The notes under the pieces: model-generated | Told to the model about the DNA's origin: nothing | Database searches by the model: none | What the model saw: only the letters and a program-made list of their open reading frames with translations | Shown: piece after piece, positions 7,806-16,315 of the stretch | Layout: each line of letters opens with the position of its first letter | Numbering within the stretch: the first letter of the stretch is position 1 | Program-made: the position numbers and the translations under genes | NCBI RefSeq assembly: GCF_013041805.1 | Contig: NZ_JABDRI010000059.1 | Span: 1-47,060 of the forward strand | Reading direction: 5' to 3' | Source: Lutibacter sp. | GTDB taxonomy: Bacteria; Bacteroidota; Bacteroidia; Flavobacteriales; Flavobacteriaceae | Length of the DNA: 47,060 bases

Positions 7806-8772
7806 AAAAGGCGAAATATCTCAATTTATTGAGAAGTATTATTTACATTTTAACTCTGCAACCATTGTTGATGCAGCTAAAGAGTATGAAAATCAATTAG
7901 CATCAGGTTCTAAAATGCTCGTATCCCTTGCAGGAGCTATGAGCACTGCGGAAATTGGAAAAATATTTGCAGAAATTATTAGACAAGATAAAGTTCAAAT
8001 TATTTCTTGTACAGGTGCAAATCTAGAAGAGGATATAATGAATTTAGTGGCACATTCTCACTACAAAAGAGTGCCAAATTATAGAGATTTAACTCCGCAA
8101 GATGAGTGGAACTTATTAGAAAAAGGGTTAAATCGAGTAACTGATACTTGTATTCCAGAGGAAGAAGCATTTAGAAGATTACAAGAGCATATTTTTAAAA
8201 TTTGGAAAGATGCAGAAGAGAAAGGGGAACGATATTTTCCGCATGAATTTATGTATAAATTGGTCCTTTCAGGAGTACTAGATCAATATCATGAGATAGA
8301 CCCAAAAAATAGTTGGATGATTGCTGCAGCAGAGGCTAATTTGCCAATGGTTGTTCCAGGTTGGGAAGATAGTACAATGGGAAATATTTTTGCTTCGTAT
8401 GTTTTGAAAGGAGAATTAAAAGCGAGTACTATGAAATCTGGAATTGAATATATGACATTTCTAGCTGATTGGTATTCTGAAAATTCTAAAGATGGAATTG
8501 GTTTTTTTCAAATTGGTGGAGGAATAGCTGGTGATTTTCCAATTTGTGTGGTACCAATGTTATATCAAGACATGGAACGAACTGACACTCCATTTTGGAG
8601 TTATTTTTGTCAAATATCTGATTCAACAACAAGTTATGGTTCATATTCTGGTGCAGTACCAAATGAAAAAATAACTTGGGGTAAATTAGATATTAACACA
8701 CCAAAATTTATTATTGAGTCGGATGCAACAATAGTAGCACCACTAATTTTTGCCTATTTATTGAATATGTAA
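7798..8772 (+). CDS. Deoxyhypusine synthase family protein
   Basis: A 324-residue homologue of eukaryotic and archaeal deoxyhypusine synthase, which moves the aminobutyl group of spermidine to a lysine of eIF5A using NAD. The NAD-fold segments SLAGAMSTAEIG (about residues 40-51) and ISCTGANLEED are visible, and the catalytic lysine is present as Lys296 in TWGKLD, matching the SWGK motif of characterised enzymes. Bacteria lack eIF5A hypusination, so the acceptor must differ; homologues have been proposed to make homospermidine or related polyamines. Its 8-base overlap with speB supports a polyamine substrate. Which reaction it catalyses here is unknown. Confidence 0.85.
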   Translation: MTKKGEISQFIEKYYLHFNSATIVDAAKEYENQLASGSKMLVSLAGAMSTAEIGKIFAEIIRQDKVQIISCTGANLEEDIMNLVAHSHYKRVPNYRDLTPQDEWNLLEKGLNRVTDTCIPEEEAFRRLQEHIFKIWKDAEEKGERYFPHEFMYKLVLSGVLDQYHEIDPKNSWMIAAAEANLPMVVPGWEDSTMGNIFASYVLKGELKASTMKSGIEYMTFLADWYSENSKDGIGFFQIGGGIAGDFPICVVPMLYQDMERTDTPFWSYFCQISDSTTSYGSYSGAVPNEKITWGKLDINTPKFIIESDATIVAPLIFAYLLNM

Positions 8773-8781
8773 TTTTAGAAT

Positions 8782-9069
8782 ATGAAAAGAGTTATTGTAG
8801 ATTACAGTAAATTAACAAGTGATATTTTAGATTTATTGGTTGAAAAATTTCCAGAGGGATATAACTATAGAGATATAATTACATTTAAGAATGCTCAAGG
8901 TGAAACTGTTAGAGCAGTTGAAGTAAAAACAGATGATACTATTTACCTTGTAAAAATAAGCTTAAAGTTGGAAGAAACAATGGAAGAATATGATGCTGAT
9001 GAAGATAATTTTGATGATGCTTATGATAATGATTTTGATGGGATTGCTGAGGATGAAGTTGATGATTAA
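8782..9069 (+). CDS. Small acidic protein of unknown function
   Basis: A 95-residue protein that I do not recognise as a named family. Residues 1-68 look like a small alpha/beta domain (VIVDYSKLTSDILDLLVEKFPEGY... alternating with two strands), and residues 69-95 are almost all Asp, Glu, Asn, Ala and Tyr. It begins nine bases after the DHS homologue and ends at a strong terminator, so it belongs to the polyamine operon. The acidic tail could bind a polycation or a basic protein; that is speculation from composition and context. Confidence 0.65.
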   Translation: MKRVIVDYSKLTSDILDLLVEKFPEGYNYRDIITFKNAQGETVRAVEVKTDDTIYLVKISLKLEETMEEYDADEDNFDDAYDNDFDGIAEDEVDD

Positions 9070-9090
9070 AATTTTCAATTATTTGTATAA

Positions 9091-9116
9091 AAAAAACCTG
9101 CTACTGCAGGTTTTTT
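9091..9116. terminator. Bidirectional intrinsic terminator
   Basis: CCTGC-TACT-GCAGG (9097-9110) is flanked by six A on the left and six T on the right. It can end the polyamine operon on the plus strand and the DUF2853 gene on the minus strand, which converge here. Confidence 0.85.
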
Positions 9117-9138
9117 ATTGAAATAAGAATGTAATTTT

Positions 9139-9474
9139 TTAGTATTTAGATTCTTGACCTAATTCTTTTACTAATAAATAGTATACAATTGCTCTGTATT
9201 TATTTCTATTAGATTTTCCCATTTTTTCCATAACGGCTTCGATAGCATTATCTAATTTAGCACCATCAGATAGGCCTAATTTTTTCATTAGGAAGTTGTT
9301 TTTTACAGTAGCTAATTCTTTAGCGTCAGATCCAGAAACAGTTTCTGCGTCTTTCTTGTAAATTGAAGGTCCTAAACCTTTAGTAACTTTTGCAAATAAA
9401 TCAGCGTTAAAGCTAATACCTAAATCTTTCATTGCACCTTGATAAAGTGCTATTTTTTCATCGAATTTACTCAT
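9139..9474 (-). CDS. DUF2853 family protein
   Basis: A 111-residue soluble protein of the DUF2853 family, function unknown. Conserved blocks are MSKFDEKIALYQ at the start, VTKGLGPSIYKKDAETV (about residues 30-46), ATVKNNFLMKKLGL and the C-terminal GKSNRNKYRAIVYYLLVKELG. It is predicted to be all-helical with no signal peptide or membrane segment. It lies downstream of sdaA on the same strand but has its own -7 box (TATATTTG, 9521-9514), and ends at the shared terminator at 9091-9116. Confidence 0.85.
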   Translation of the reverse strand: MSKFDEKIALYQGAMKDLGISFNADLFAKVTKGLGPSIYKKDAETVSGSDAKELATVKNNFLMKKLGLSDGAKLDNAIEAVMEKMGKSNRNKYRAIVYYLLVKELGQESKY

Positions 9475-9513
9475 GAGTAATGAATTTTTTTATTAATACT
9501 ATTGATTTGTACT

Positions 9514-9542
9514 CAAATATAAAAAATATTATTTGTTTCAAG
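9514..9542 (-). promoter_or_regulatory. Candidate promoter of the DUF2853 gene
   Basis: The minus strand has CTTG (9542-9539), a 17-base spacer and TATATTTG (9521-9514). The -7 box is a full match and the -33 box differs in one base. The ATG is 40 bases downstream. Confidence 0.5.
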
Positions 9543-9552
9543 CTACTTTATT

Positions 9553-10977
9553 TTAACAATCTGCAATATTTACACTTACAGCTAGACCACCTTCAGAGGT
9601 TTCTTTGTACTTGGAATTCATGTCTTTAGCGGTTTCATACATACTTTCAATCACTTTATCTAATGGAACTTTAGCATGAATAGAATCAGTATTTAAAGCT
9701 AGTTCTGCTGCATTTATGGCTTTAATTGCACCCATTGCATTTCGTTCAATACAGGGTATTTGAACCAATCCACCTATGGGGTCACAAGTTAATCCTAAAT
9801 GATGTTCCATGGCAATTTCACTTGCCATTAAAACCTGTTCAGGTGTTCCTCCTAGCAACTCAGTCAATGCACCTGCTGCCATTGCAGATGATACCCCAAT
9901 TTCTGCTTGGCAACCACCCATTGCTGCTGAAATTGTAGCTCCCTTTTTGAATAAGCTTCCCATTTCTCCTGCAACTAATAAAAATTGTTTTATTTCATTA
10001 AAATTTGCTTCATGATTTTCAATAACCAAATAATACATTAAAACGGCAGGTATAACTCCTGCACTTCCGTTGGTTGGTGCAGTAACAACTCTTCCTAGTG
10101 AAGCGTTTACTTCATTTACACTTAAAGCAAAACAACTAACCCATTTTAAGATTTGTCTGAATTTTACTTCAGTAGATCTTATAGTTTCTAACCATTCATT
10201 TGGAGAGCTATAAGGAATATTACTTTTTAAGTTTTTATGCATTTCAAATGCACGTCGTTTTACTTTTAAGCCTCCAGGTAATATTCCTTCAGTATGACAT
10301 CCTACGTACATGCACTCAAGCATGGTATCCCAAATTCTTTTTATCTCAAAATCAATTTCAGATTCATTTCTAAGCGATTTTTCATTTTCTAAAACAAGTT
10401 CAGAAATTTTTAATTGTCCTTGCTTACAGTAGTTTTCTAATTCTTTTGCTTTTTGAATGGGGTAAGGAAATGTTTTATAAATTTTGATATTCTCTTTGGC
10501 GTGAATTAATTCTTCCCTAACAACAAATCCACCACCAATAGAGTAATAGGTGTCAGATGAAATTTCTACACTCATATTAAATCCAGTAAACTTAATTGCA
10601 TTTGCATGAAATGGTAAAAATTCTCTATTAAATACGATGTCTTTTGAAGGGTTAAAATCTATGTTAATTAGTTCCCCAAAATTAATTTTATTGGTTGTTT
10701 TAATTTTTTCTATTAAAGGTTCAATTTCATCAACAGGAATATATTCGGGGTCTTTACCTTCTAATCCTAAAAGAATGGCTAAATCTGTTGCGTGACCTTT
10801 TCCTGTTAACGAAAGGGAACCGTATAAGTCCACTTTTATTGAAGTAATAGCATCAAATAACTCTTCTTTTTTTAAGTGATTTATCCACCTTTCTGCTGCT
10901 CGCCATGGTCCTAAGGTATGAGAACTTGAAGGTCCAATACCTATTTTAAGCATATCAAATATTGAAATACACTCCAT
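9553..10977 (-). CDS. sdaA: L-serine ammonia-lyase (Fe-S, single-chain)
   Basis: Deaminates L-serine to pyruvate and ammonia with a [4Fe-4S] cluster. The 474 residues join a beta domain ([12 protein letters not shown] near residue 17) and an alpha catalytic domain. Cluster ligands are recognisable: Cys356 (GGCQAEIG), Cys398 (LTCDPIGG) and Cys409 ([10 protein letters not shown]). The spacings of 42 and 11 are, as I recall, the same as in the Legionella enzyme. The protein ends in a cysteine (NIADC, Cys474), as in type 2 enzymes where the C-terminal cysteine occupies the fourth iron site. It is divergent from dnaK. A TATATTTAC -7-like box lies 24 bases before the start. Substitution by a threonine-specific enzyme is unlikely. 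Confidence 0.93.
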   Translation of the reverse strand: MECISIFDMLKIGIGPSSSHTLGPWRAAERWINHLKKEELFDAITSIKVDLYGSLSLTGKGHATDLAILLGLEGKDPEYIPVDEIEPLIEKIKTTNKINFGELINIDFNPSKDIVFNREFLPFHANAIKFTGFNMSVEISSDTYYSIGGGFVVREELIHAKENIKIYKTFPYPIQKAKELENYCKQGQLKISELVLENEKSLRNESEIDFEIKRIWDTMLECMYVGCHTEGILPGGLKVKRRAFEMHKNLKSNIPYSSPNEWLETIRSTEVKFRQILKWVSCFALSVNEVNASLGRVVTAPTNGSAGVIPAVLMYYLVIENHEANFNEIKQFLLVAGEMGSLFKKGATISAAMGGCQAEIGVSSAMAAGALTELLGGTPEQVLMASEIAMEHHLGLTCDPIGGLVQIPCIERNAMGAIKAINAAELALNTDSIHAKVPLDKVIESMYETAKDMNSKYKETSEGGLAVSVNIADC

Positions 10978-11000
10978 TTTTTAGTTAGATTTTGTTGGTC

Positions 11001-11034
11001 GTAAATATATGCTTTTGTTAAATATGATGTCAAT
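11001..11034 (-). promoter_or_regulatory. Candidate sdaA promoter (ATTG-N21-TATATTTAC)
   Basis: On the minus strand ATTG (11034-11031) is followed after 21 bases by TATATTTAC (11009-11001), ending 23 bases before the ATG. The last base of the -7 box departs from the TTTG consensus; the same TATATTTAC variant recurs at three other starts in this window. Confidence 0.4.
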
Positions 11035-11106
11035 TATAGAAGCAATTTTTAATTTACAAATGATTGAATGACAAATAAACATGAGATTTATAGAAATTAT
11101 GACAAC

Positions 11107-11133
11107 TTGACATATTTTTTTCAATGGCATAAT
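11107..11133 (+). promoter_or_regulatory. Possible dnaK promoter, unlike the others here
   Basis: The dnaK upstream region has no good TAnnTTTG box. Instead TTGACA (11107-11112) is followed after 15 bases by CATAAT (11128-11133), and ACTATTTG lies slightly further down. No CIRCE inverted repeat is seen. The element is a weak candidate, noted because a heat-shock gene may use a different promoter type. Confidence 0.2.
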
Positions 11134-11195
11134 CATTGACTATTTGTAGTTGTAAGTTTAAAAAATAATAAAAACAAAAAATTAAATATATAGTT

Positions 11196-13112
11196 ATGAG
11201 TAAAATTATAGGAATAGATTTAGGAACTACCAACTCTTGTGTTTCTGTAATGGAAGGAAATGAGCCTGTTGTAATTCCAAATGCAGAAGGTAAAAGAACA
11301 ACTCCTTCTATTGTTGCATTTATTGAGGGTGGTGAAAGAAAAGTAGGTGATCCTGCAAAACGTCAGGCAGTAACAAACCCTTTAAAAACAATTTATTCAA
11401 TTAAACGTTTTATGGGTAATAAGTATTCTGAATCTAAAATGGAGGCAGAACGTGTACCTTATAAAGTTGTTAAAGGTGATAATGATACACCTCGTGTTGA
11501 TATTGATGGAAGATTGTATACACCACAAGAAATTTCAGCAATGATTCTTCAAAAAATGAAGAAAACGGCTGAAGACTATTTAGGAACTGAAGTTGCTGAA
11601 GCTGTTGTTACAGTTCCGGCATATTTTAATGATGCGCAGCGCCAAGCAACTAAAGAAGCTGGTGAAATTGCAGGATTAAAAGTAAGTAGAATTATTAATG
11701 AGCCTACTGCAGCGGCATTGGCTTATGGTTTAGATAAAAAAGGTGAAGACCAAAAGATTGTTGTATTTGACTTTGGAGGTGGTACACACGATGTTTCTAT
11801 TCTAGAATTAGGTGATGGTGTTTTTGAAGTATTATCAACTGATGGAGATACACACTTAGGTGGTGATGATGTTGATCAAAAAATAATTGATTGGTTAGCT
11901 GCAGAATTTGAAGCAGAGGAGTCAATGGATTTACGTAAAGACCCAATGGCTTTACAACGTTTAAAAGAAGCAGCTGAAAAAGCGAAGATTGAATTATCTT
12001 CTTCTGCAAGTACTGAAATTAATTTACCTTATGTTACTGCTACAGCAAGTGGACCAAAACACTTAGTTAGAACTTTGTCGAAAGCTAAATTCGAACAGTT
12101 AATTGACGATTTAGTAAAAAGAACTATTGAGCCTTGTAAAACAGCTTTAAATGCGGCTGGTTTATCAACTGGAGATATTGATGAAATTATTCTAGTTGGA
12201 GGGTCAACGCGTATTCCTGCAGTTGTAGAAGCAGTTCAAAAGTTTTTCGGAAAGGCCCCTTCAAAAGGTGTAAATCCTGATGAAGTTGTAGCTATTGGTG
12301 CTGCAATTCAAGGTGGTGTTTTAACTGGTGATGTGAAAGATGTATTGTTATTAGATGTTACACCTCTTTCATTAGGTATTGAAACTATGGGGAATGTAAT
12401 GACGAAGTTGATTGATGCAAATACAACAATTCCAACTAAAAAATCACAAGTGTTTTCAACAGCAGCAGATAACCAACCATCCGTAGATATTCATGTATTA
12501 CAAGGTGAAAGAGCTATGGCTGCAGATAACAAAACAATGGGACGTTTCCAATTAACAGATATTCCACCAGCACAAAGAGGAGTTCCTCAAATTGAAGTAA
12601 CTTTTGATATAGATGCAAATGGTATTATTCACGTAACCGCTGCTGATAAAGCTACAGGAAAATCTCAAAACATTAAAATTGAAGCTTCTTCAGGATTATC
12701 TGATGCTGAGATTGAAAAAATGAAAGCTGATGCTGAAGCAAATGCTGAAGCAGATAAAATGGCTAAAGAAACTGCTGAAAAAATTAATGGTGCTGACTCT
12801 ATGATTTTTCAAACAGAAAAACAGTTAAAAGAGTTTGGAGATAAATTGTCAGCAGATAAAAAGGGACCAATTGAAGCTGCTTTAGAAGAGTTGAAAAAAG
12901 CTCACGAATCTAAAGATCTTGGAAAAATTGATGCAGCGATGGAGAAAATAAATGAAGCTTGGAAAGTTGCAAGTGAGGAAATGTACAAAGCACAACAAGA
13001 TGCTCAAGCACAGGGAGCTGGAGCTCCAACAGGAGATGCTGGAAGTACTGAGCCAAAAGCTGAAGGAGACAATGTAGAAGATGTTGACTTTGAAGAGGTA
13101 AAAGAGGATTAA
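11196..13112 (+). CDS. dnaK: Molecular chaperone DnaK (Hsp70)
   Basis: ATP-dependent chaperone that binds exposed hydrophobic segments with DnaJ and GrpE. At 638 residues it has the full architecture: actin-like ATPase domain opening [15 protein letters not shown], the second phosphate motif [14 protein letters not shown], adenosine motif [12 protein letters not shown], the linker [17 protein letters not shown], the beta-sandwich substrate domain, the helical lid, and a Gly/Ala-rich tail ending [10 protein letters not shown], the acidic co-chaperone-binding tail. GGGTHD has His where E. coli has Phe, which I believe is usual in Bacteroidota. It stands alone, without dnaJ or grpE next to it, and is followed by a strong terminator. 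Confidence 0.98.
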   Translation: MSKIIGIDLGTTNSCVSVMEGNEPVVIPNAEGKRTTPSIVAFIEGGERKVGDPAKRQAVTNPLKTIYSIKRFMGNKYSESKMEAERVPYKVVKGDNDTPRVDIDGRLYTPQEISAMILQKMKKTAEDYLGTEVAEAVVTVPAYFNDAQRQATKEAGEIAGLKVSRIINEPTAAALAYGLDKKGEDQKIVVFDFGGGTHDVSILELGDGVFEVLSTDGDTHLGGDDVDQKIIDWLAAEFEAEESMDLRKDPMALQRLKEAAEKAKIELSSSASTEINLPYVTATASGPKHLVRTLSKAKFEQLIDDLVKRTIEPCKTALNAAGLSTGDIDEIILVGGSTRIPAVVEAVQKFFGKAPSKGVNPDEVVAIGAAIQGGVLTGDVKDVLLLDVTPLSLGIETMGNVMTKLIDANTTIPTKKSQVFSTAADNQPSVDIHVLQGERAMAADNKTMGRFQLTDIPPAQRGVPQIEVTFDIDANGIIHVTAADKATGKSQNIKIEASSGLSDAEIEKMKADAEANAEADKMAKETAEKINGADSMIFQTEKQLKEFGDKLSADKKGPIEAALEELKKAHESKDLGKIDAAMEKINEAWKVASEEMYKAQQDAQAQGAGAPTGDAGSTEPKAEGDNVEDVDFEEVKED

Positions 13113-13131
13113 TTTTCTTTTAAATAATTAT

Positions 13132-13164
13132 AAAAAAGCACTTTCAATTTGAAAGTGCTTTTTT
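13132..13164 (+). terminator. Intrinsic terminator after dnaK
   Basis: A perfect 14-bp stem (AAAAAAGCACTTTC / GAAAGTGCTTTTTT) with loop AATTT, ending in six T. The left A-tract would also let it work on the minus strand, though no minus-strand gene needs it. Confidence 0.9.
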
Positions 13165-13176
13165 GTTTTAAACTTG

Positions 13177-13209
13177 ATTGTTATGCGTGCATAATAATTA
13201 CTATATTTG
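13177..13209 (+). promoter_or_regulatory. Candidate promoter of the nitronate monooxygenase-like gene
   Basis: ATTG (13177-13180), 21 bases, then TATATTTG (13202-13209). The -7 box is a full match and the ATG is 15 bases further on. Confidence 0.5.
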
Positions 13210-13223
13210 AAAAAATCATCTAA

Positions 13224-14174
13224 ATGAAAACTATGAAACTTAAAAAGCTGTTAAATATAAAGCACCCTATAATTATGGCACCAATGTTTTTAGTATCAAA
13301 TACCGCAATGGTTATTGAAGCTATGGAAAGTGGTATTGCAGGTTGTATACCAGCTCTAAATTATAGAACTTTGGATGAATTGAAAGCAGCAATTATAGAG
13401 TTGAAATCTGCAAAAGTTGAAGGAGGCTCATTTGGATTTAACCTTATTGTTAATAAATCTAATCTTAAGTATAAAGACCAATTAGCTGTTATTTGTGAGC
13501 ATGGAGCTGATTTTATTATAACATCTTTAGGAAGTCCAGAAGAGACAATAAAGCAGGCGCATAAAAAAAATATTAAAGTTTTTTGTGATGTAACCGATTT
13601 AAAATTTGCTCAAAAAGTTGAGGAATTAGGTGCAGATGCAATTATTGCGGTAAATAATAAAGCAGGAGGGCATAGAGGAAATATTTCCCCAGAAAAATTA
13701 ATCAGAGAGTTAGTTGAGCATTGTAGTATCCCTATTATTTCAGCTGGAGGTGTAGGGTCTAAAAATGAGTTGGATGCAATGCTGAGTTATGGAGCTGAAG
13801 GTGTTTCAATAGGCAGCCCTTTTATAGCCTCGGTAGAGGCCAATGTAACCGAAGAGTATAAGCAAGCATGTATTGATAATGGAGCTGATAATATTGTAAT
13901 GACAGAGCGTATTTCAGGTACACCTTGTACTGTTATAAATACACCATATGTTCAAAAAATTGGTACAAAACAATCTTGGATAGAATCATTTTTAAATAAG
14001 AATAAGAAATTAAAGAAATGGATAAAATTGATTCGTTTTATGGTTGGAACTAATGCAGTTACAAATGCTGCAACCAAAGTAACATATAAAACAGTTTGGG
14101 TGGCCGGTCCAAGTATTGAACATACCAAACAAATTTTACCTGTTAAAGAAATAGTATCAAATCTAGTTAATTAA
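13224..14174 (+). CDS. Nitronate monooxygenase family flavoprotein
   Basis: A 316-residue FMN TIM-barrel protein of the 2-nitropropane dioxygenase/FabK group. It opens KLLNIKHPIIMAPMF (barrel strand 1 with the MAPM motif), has VNNKAGGHRG (the GHxG phosphate/active-site region, around residues 147-156), and PIISAGGVGS...GAEGVSIGSPF, the FMN phosphate-binding stretch. Members detoxify alkyl nitronates such as propionate-3-nitronate, but the enoyl-ACP reductase FabK shares the fold, and the substrate cannot be fixed by eye. It lies alone after the dnaK terminator with its own -7 box. Start codon 13224 is preferred, although a second ATG three codons on is possible. Confidence 0.82.
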   Translation: MKTMKLKKLLNIKHPIIMAPMFLVSNTAMVIEAMESGIAGCIPALNYRTLDELKAAIIELKSAKVEGGSFGFNLIVNKSNLKYKDQLAVICEHGADFIITSLGSPEETIKQAHKKNIKVFCDVTDLKFAQKVEELGADAIIAVNNKAGGHRGNISPEKLIRELVEHCSIPIISAGGVGSKNELDAMLSYGAEGVSIGSPFIASVEANVTEEYKQACIDNGADNIVMTERISGTPCTVINTPYVQKIGTKQSWIESFLNKNKKLKKWIKLIRFMVGTNAVTNAATKVTYKTVWVAGPSIEHTKQILPVKEIVSNLVN

Positions 14175-14260
14175 TATTTTTGCTGAAACATTAATTTAAT
14201 TAACCTTTGAATAACTTCAATAAATTAAATTTTCATAAAAGAACTTATTGCGAATTTAAA

Positions 14261-14749
14261 ATGGTTCAAATAGATTTTTTTAACGAAAAATCAATTCACT
14301 ATAAAAGTAAATCAGAAAGTTTATATCACTATACAAAAGATGGTGTTTATCGTTATTCTAACCATTGGGGAAGAGTTGCAAACTGTAGATGGAACATAGA
14401 AGGGATTGAGGATTATAAAAACCAATACTACTATGTTGGTTATGCCAATTGGTTTAGTTTCTTCAATTTAGATTCTAATAGAAAAAGTTTTTATCTTGAA
14501 GTTGATTACAATAGAGGTATATCCAAAATTTCCTATAAATTAGAAAATGATAGTGCTCAAAACTATTTAATGACTTTAGATTTTGCCTTTAAAAGACAAA
14601 AAGAAATAAAATCACTTTTTAAAGATGAAAAATGGGCAAGGTATTATGATGTAACTATTGAAGTTTTAAGAAAAAGAATTATTAAAAAATTAATCAACTC
14701 AAATAGTCCATTTCAAGAAATAAAACGAAATTTTAAACTTCAAAACTAA
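14261..14749 (+). CDS. Conserved protein of unknown function
   Basis: A 162-residue protein I cannot assign. I chose the ATG at 14261 (MVQIDFFNEKSIHYKS); an in-frame TTG at 14207 would add 18 residues. It is rich in Tyr, Trp, Asn and Lys, with a run of beta-strand-like segments (SLYHYTKDGVYRYSNHWGRVANCRW), and a basic helical C-terminus. No signal peptide or membrane segment is seen. The coding bias, with no internal stops and a normal amino-acid mix, supports a real gene. It converges with the TIGR01777 epimerase gene 17 bases downstream. Confidence 0.65.
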   Translation: MVQIDFFNEKSIHYKSKSESLYHYTKDGVYRYSNHWGRVANCRWNIEGIEDYKNQYYYVGYANWFSFFNLDSNRKSFYLEVDYNRGISKISYKLENDSAQNYLMTLDFAFKRQKEIKSLFKDEKWARYYDVTIEVLRKRIIKKLINSNSPFQEIKRNFKLQN

Positions 14750-14766
14750 AATTTACTAATAAAACT

Positions 14767-15672
14767 TTAGTAATTAGTAAGTATGTTTTTAATGGTATCT
14801 TGAGTACTACTATGTTTAAATTTAAACCCAGTTTTTTCAACTTTTTTTGAAGAGACTCTACTTCCTTCTAATAAAATTTTAGACATCTCGCCATATAAAA
14901 TCTTAAACACAAATGAAGGAACATTTGGTAGTAGGATCTTCTTTTTTAGGTAAGTGGCAATTATATTAGTTAATTCAATATTATTAACATGGGATGGAGA
15001 AACTGCATTGTAGATACCTTCAATTTTATTATTTTCAATAGCTTCTACATACATATTACATAAATCATCAATATGAATCCAAGGCATATATTGATTTCCT
15101 TTTCCTAGTGCTGCACCGAATCCAAGTTTAATTGGTTTTACAATTTTTGGTAATGCACCACCTTTATTAGAAAGTACAATTCCAGTTCTTAAAATAACTG
15201 TTCTTACATCAATTGTTGAAAATTTCAAAGATGCCTTTTCCCATAATTTACAAATTTTACTTATGAAATCATTTCCAGGAGCATCCTTTTCAGAATAAAT
15301 AGTTGAAGAGGTAGTTGCTCCATAATAGCCTATACCTGAAGCTGCTATAAATCCTTTTAAATTATGGTTTAGTTCTTGTATTTTGTTGAATAATAAGTTT
15401 GTAGAATCAACTCGACTATCAATTAATTCTTTCTTTCTGGTTTTTGTCCAACGTTTATCTGCAATCCCAGCTCCGGCCAAATGTATAATGTAATCTGCAT
15501 TTAGAATTGCTTCATTTTCAATATAACTATCGTTAATACTCCATTGATATACGTTAGGTTTTTTAGAAGTATTTCTACTTAAAATAGAAACTTTATGCCC
15601 TTTATTTTGTAATGAAGATGTTAATTGCTTTCCAATTAAACCTGTTCCTCCTGTAATTAATATTGATGCCAT
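14767..15672 (-). CDS. TIGR01777 family epimerase (extended SDR)
   Basis: A 301-residue NAD(P)-binding protein of the extended short-chain dehydrogenase class, in the YfcH/SDR39U1 group. It begins SILITGGTGLIGKQL (the Rossmann TGGTGxIG motif at residues 7-14), then DYIIHLAGAGIADKRW, AASGIGYYG with the active-site tyrosine region, and PWIHIDDLCNMY. The C-terminal part fits the DUF1731 domain of this family. The substrate is unknown. The gene follows the kor operon on the same strand, but a 12-bp hairpin with its U-tract ends directly on the ATG, so it is separated from kor by a terminator-like structure and has no room for a free ribosome-binding region. Confidence 0.88.
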   Translation of the reverse strand: MASILITGGTGLIGKQLTSSLQNKGHKVSILSRNTSKKPNVYQWSINDSYIENEAILNADYIIHLAGAGIADKRWTKTRKKELIDSRVDSTNLLFNKIQELNHNLKGFIAASGIGYYGATTSSTIYSEKDAPGNDFISKICKLWEKASLKFSTIDVRTVILRTGIVLSNKGGALPKIVKPIKLGFGAALGKGNQYMPWIHIDDLCNMYVEAIENNKIEGIYNAVSPSHVNNIELTNIIATYLKKKILLPNVPSFVFKILYGEMSKILLEGSRVSSKKVEKTGFKFKHSSTQDTIKNILTNY

Positions 15673-15675
15673 AAA

Positions 15676-15719
15676 AAATTCGATTACACTGTTTTTAAAA
15701 AAACAAAGTAATCGAATTT
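15676..15719 (-). terminator. Long hairpin between korC and the epimerase start
   Basis: Arms 15676-15687 (AAATTCGATTAC) and 15708-15719 (GTAATCGAATTT) are perfect 12-bp complements. Inside, GTTTTT / AAAAAC (15691-15696 and 15699-15704) adds a second stem. Read on the minus strand the hairpin is followed by a run of T that ends at 15673, the base before the epimerase ATG at 15672. It can end the kor transcript. Confidence 0.75.
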
Positions 15720-15746
15720 AATACTAACAAACAATTAAAATCTACG

Positions 15747-16310
15747 CTATGAAATATCTTCAGTAACTTTTAACGAGGTGACTTTATTCATTCCCATAGT
15801 AATAGCTTCTTTATTTAAAGGAATTAAATGGTGATATCGTTCAGATAGCGATTTTTTCAATCCTGAAATAACATTCTCTAATTGTACAATTGGTTTTATT
15901 TTTAAAAATGCACCTAATACTACCATATTAAATATTTTTTTATTTCCCATCTCAGAAGCAAGTTTAGTACCTTCAATTTGAAAAATATTAATATCAGTTC
16001 TTGTTGGATGATGAGAAATTCCGTTCGGGTCATAGATTAATACACCACCTGGTTTAACTTCATCTTCAAATTTATCCATGGACTGCTGATTTAAAATAAT
16101 AGCAGTATCAAAAACTCTTAAGTAGGGAGAACTTATTCTTTCATCACTTAAAATTACCGTAACGTTTGCAGTACCACCGCGCATCTCCGGTCCGTAAGAT
16201 GGCATCCAACTTACTTCTTGATTTTGCATAATTCCAGAATAGGCTAATATTTTCCCCATTGATAGTACACCTTGACCACCAAAACCTGCAATAATAATTT
16301 CTTCTGTCAT
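15747..16310 (-). CDS. korC: 2-oxoacid:ferredoxin oxidoreductase, gamma subunit
   Basis: The 187-residue gamma domain of the 2-oxoglutarate:ferredoxin oxidoreductase complex, carrying the GFGGQGVLSMGKILA motif (residues 9-23) and PSYGPEMRGG near 38-47, both diagnostic of the gamma subunit. It works with KorA and KorB to convert 2-oxoglutarate and CoA to succinyl-CoA with reduction of ferredoxin, or the reverse. It begins five bases after korB and is the last gene of korDABC. The length is standard. Specificity for 2-oxoglutarate rather than another 2-oxoacid is inferred from the operon layout. Confidence 0.88.
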   Translation of the reverse strand: MTEEIIIAGFGGQGVLSMGKILAYSGIMQNQEVSWMPSYGPEMRGGTANVTVILSDERISSPYLRVFDTAIILNQQSMDKFEDEVKPGGVLIYDPNGISHHPTRTDINIFQIEGTKLASEMGNKKIFNMVVLGAFLKIKPIVQLENVISGLKKSLSERYHHLIPLNKEAITMGMNKVTSLKVTEDIS

Positions 16311-16315
16311 AATTT

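Noticed and set aside
9726-10015. Open frames antisense to sdaA
   Set aside because: They lie entirely inside a well-supported serine dehydratase gene and are shadows of its codon usage.
14207-14260. TTG start for the unknown gene at 14261
   Set aside because: A rare start codon; the 18 extra residues have no visible conserved motif. Kept only as an alternative.
14753-14780. TTACTAAT / ATTAGTAA inverted repeat between the unknown gene and the epimerase
   Set aside because: All A/T except one pair on each side, 12-base loop, no T-run; too weak to call a terminator.
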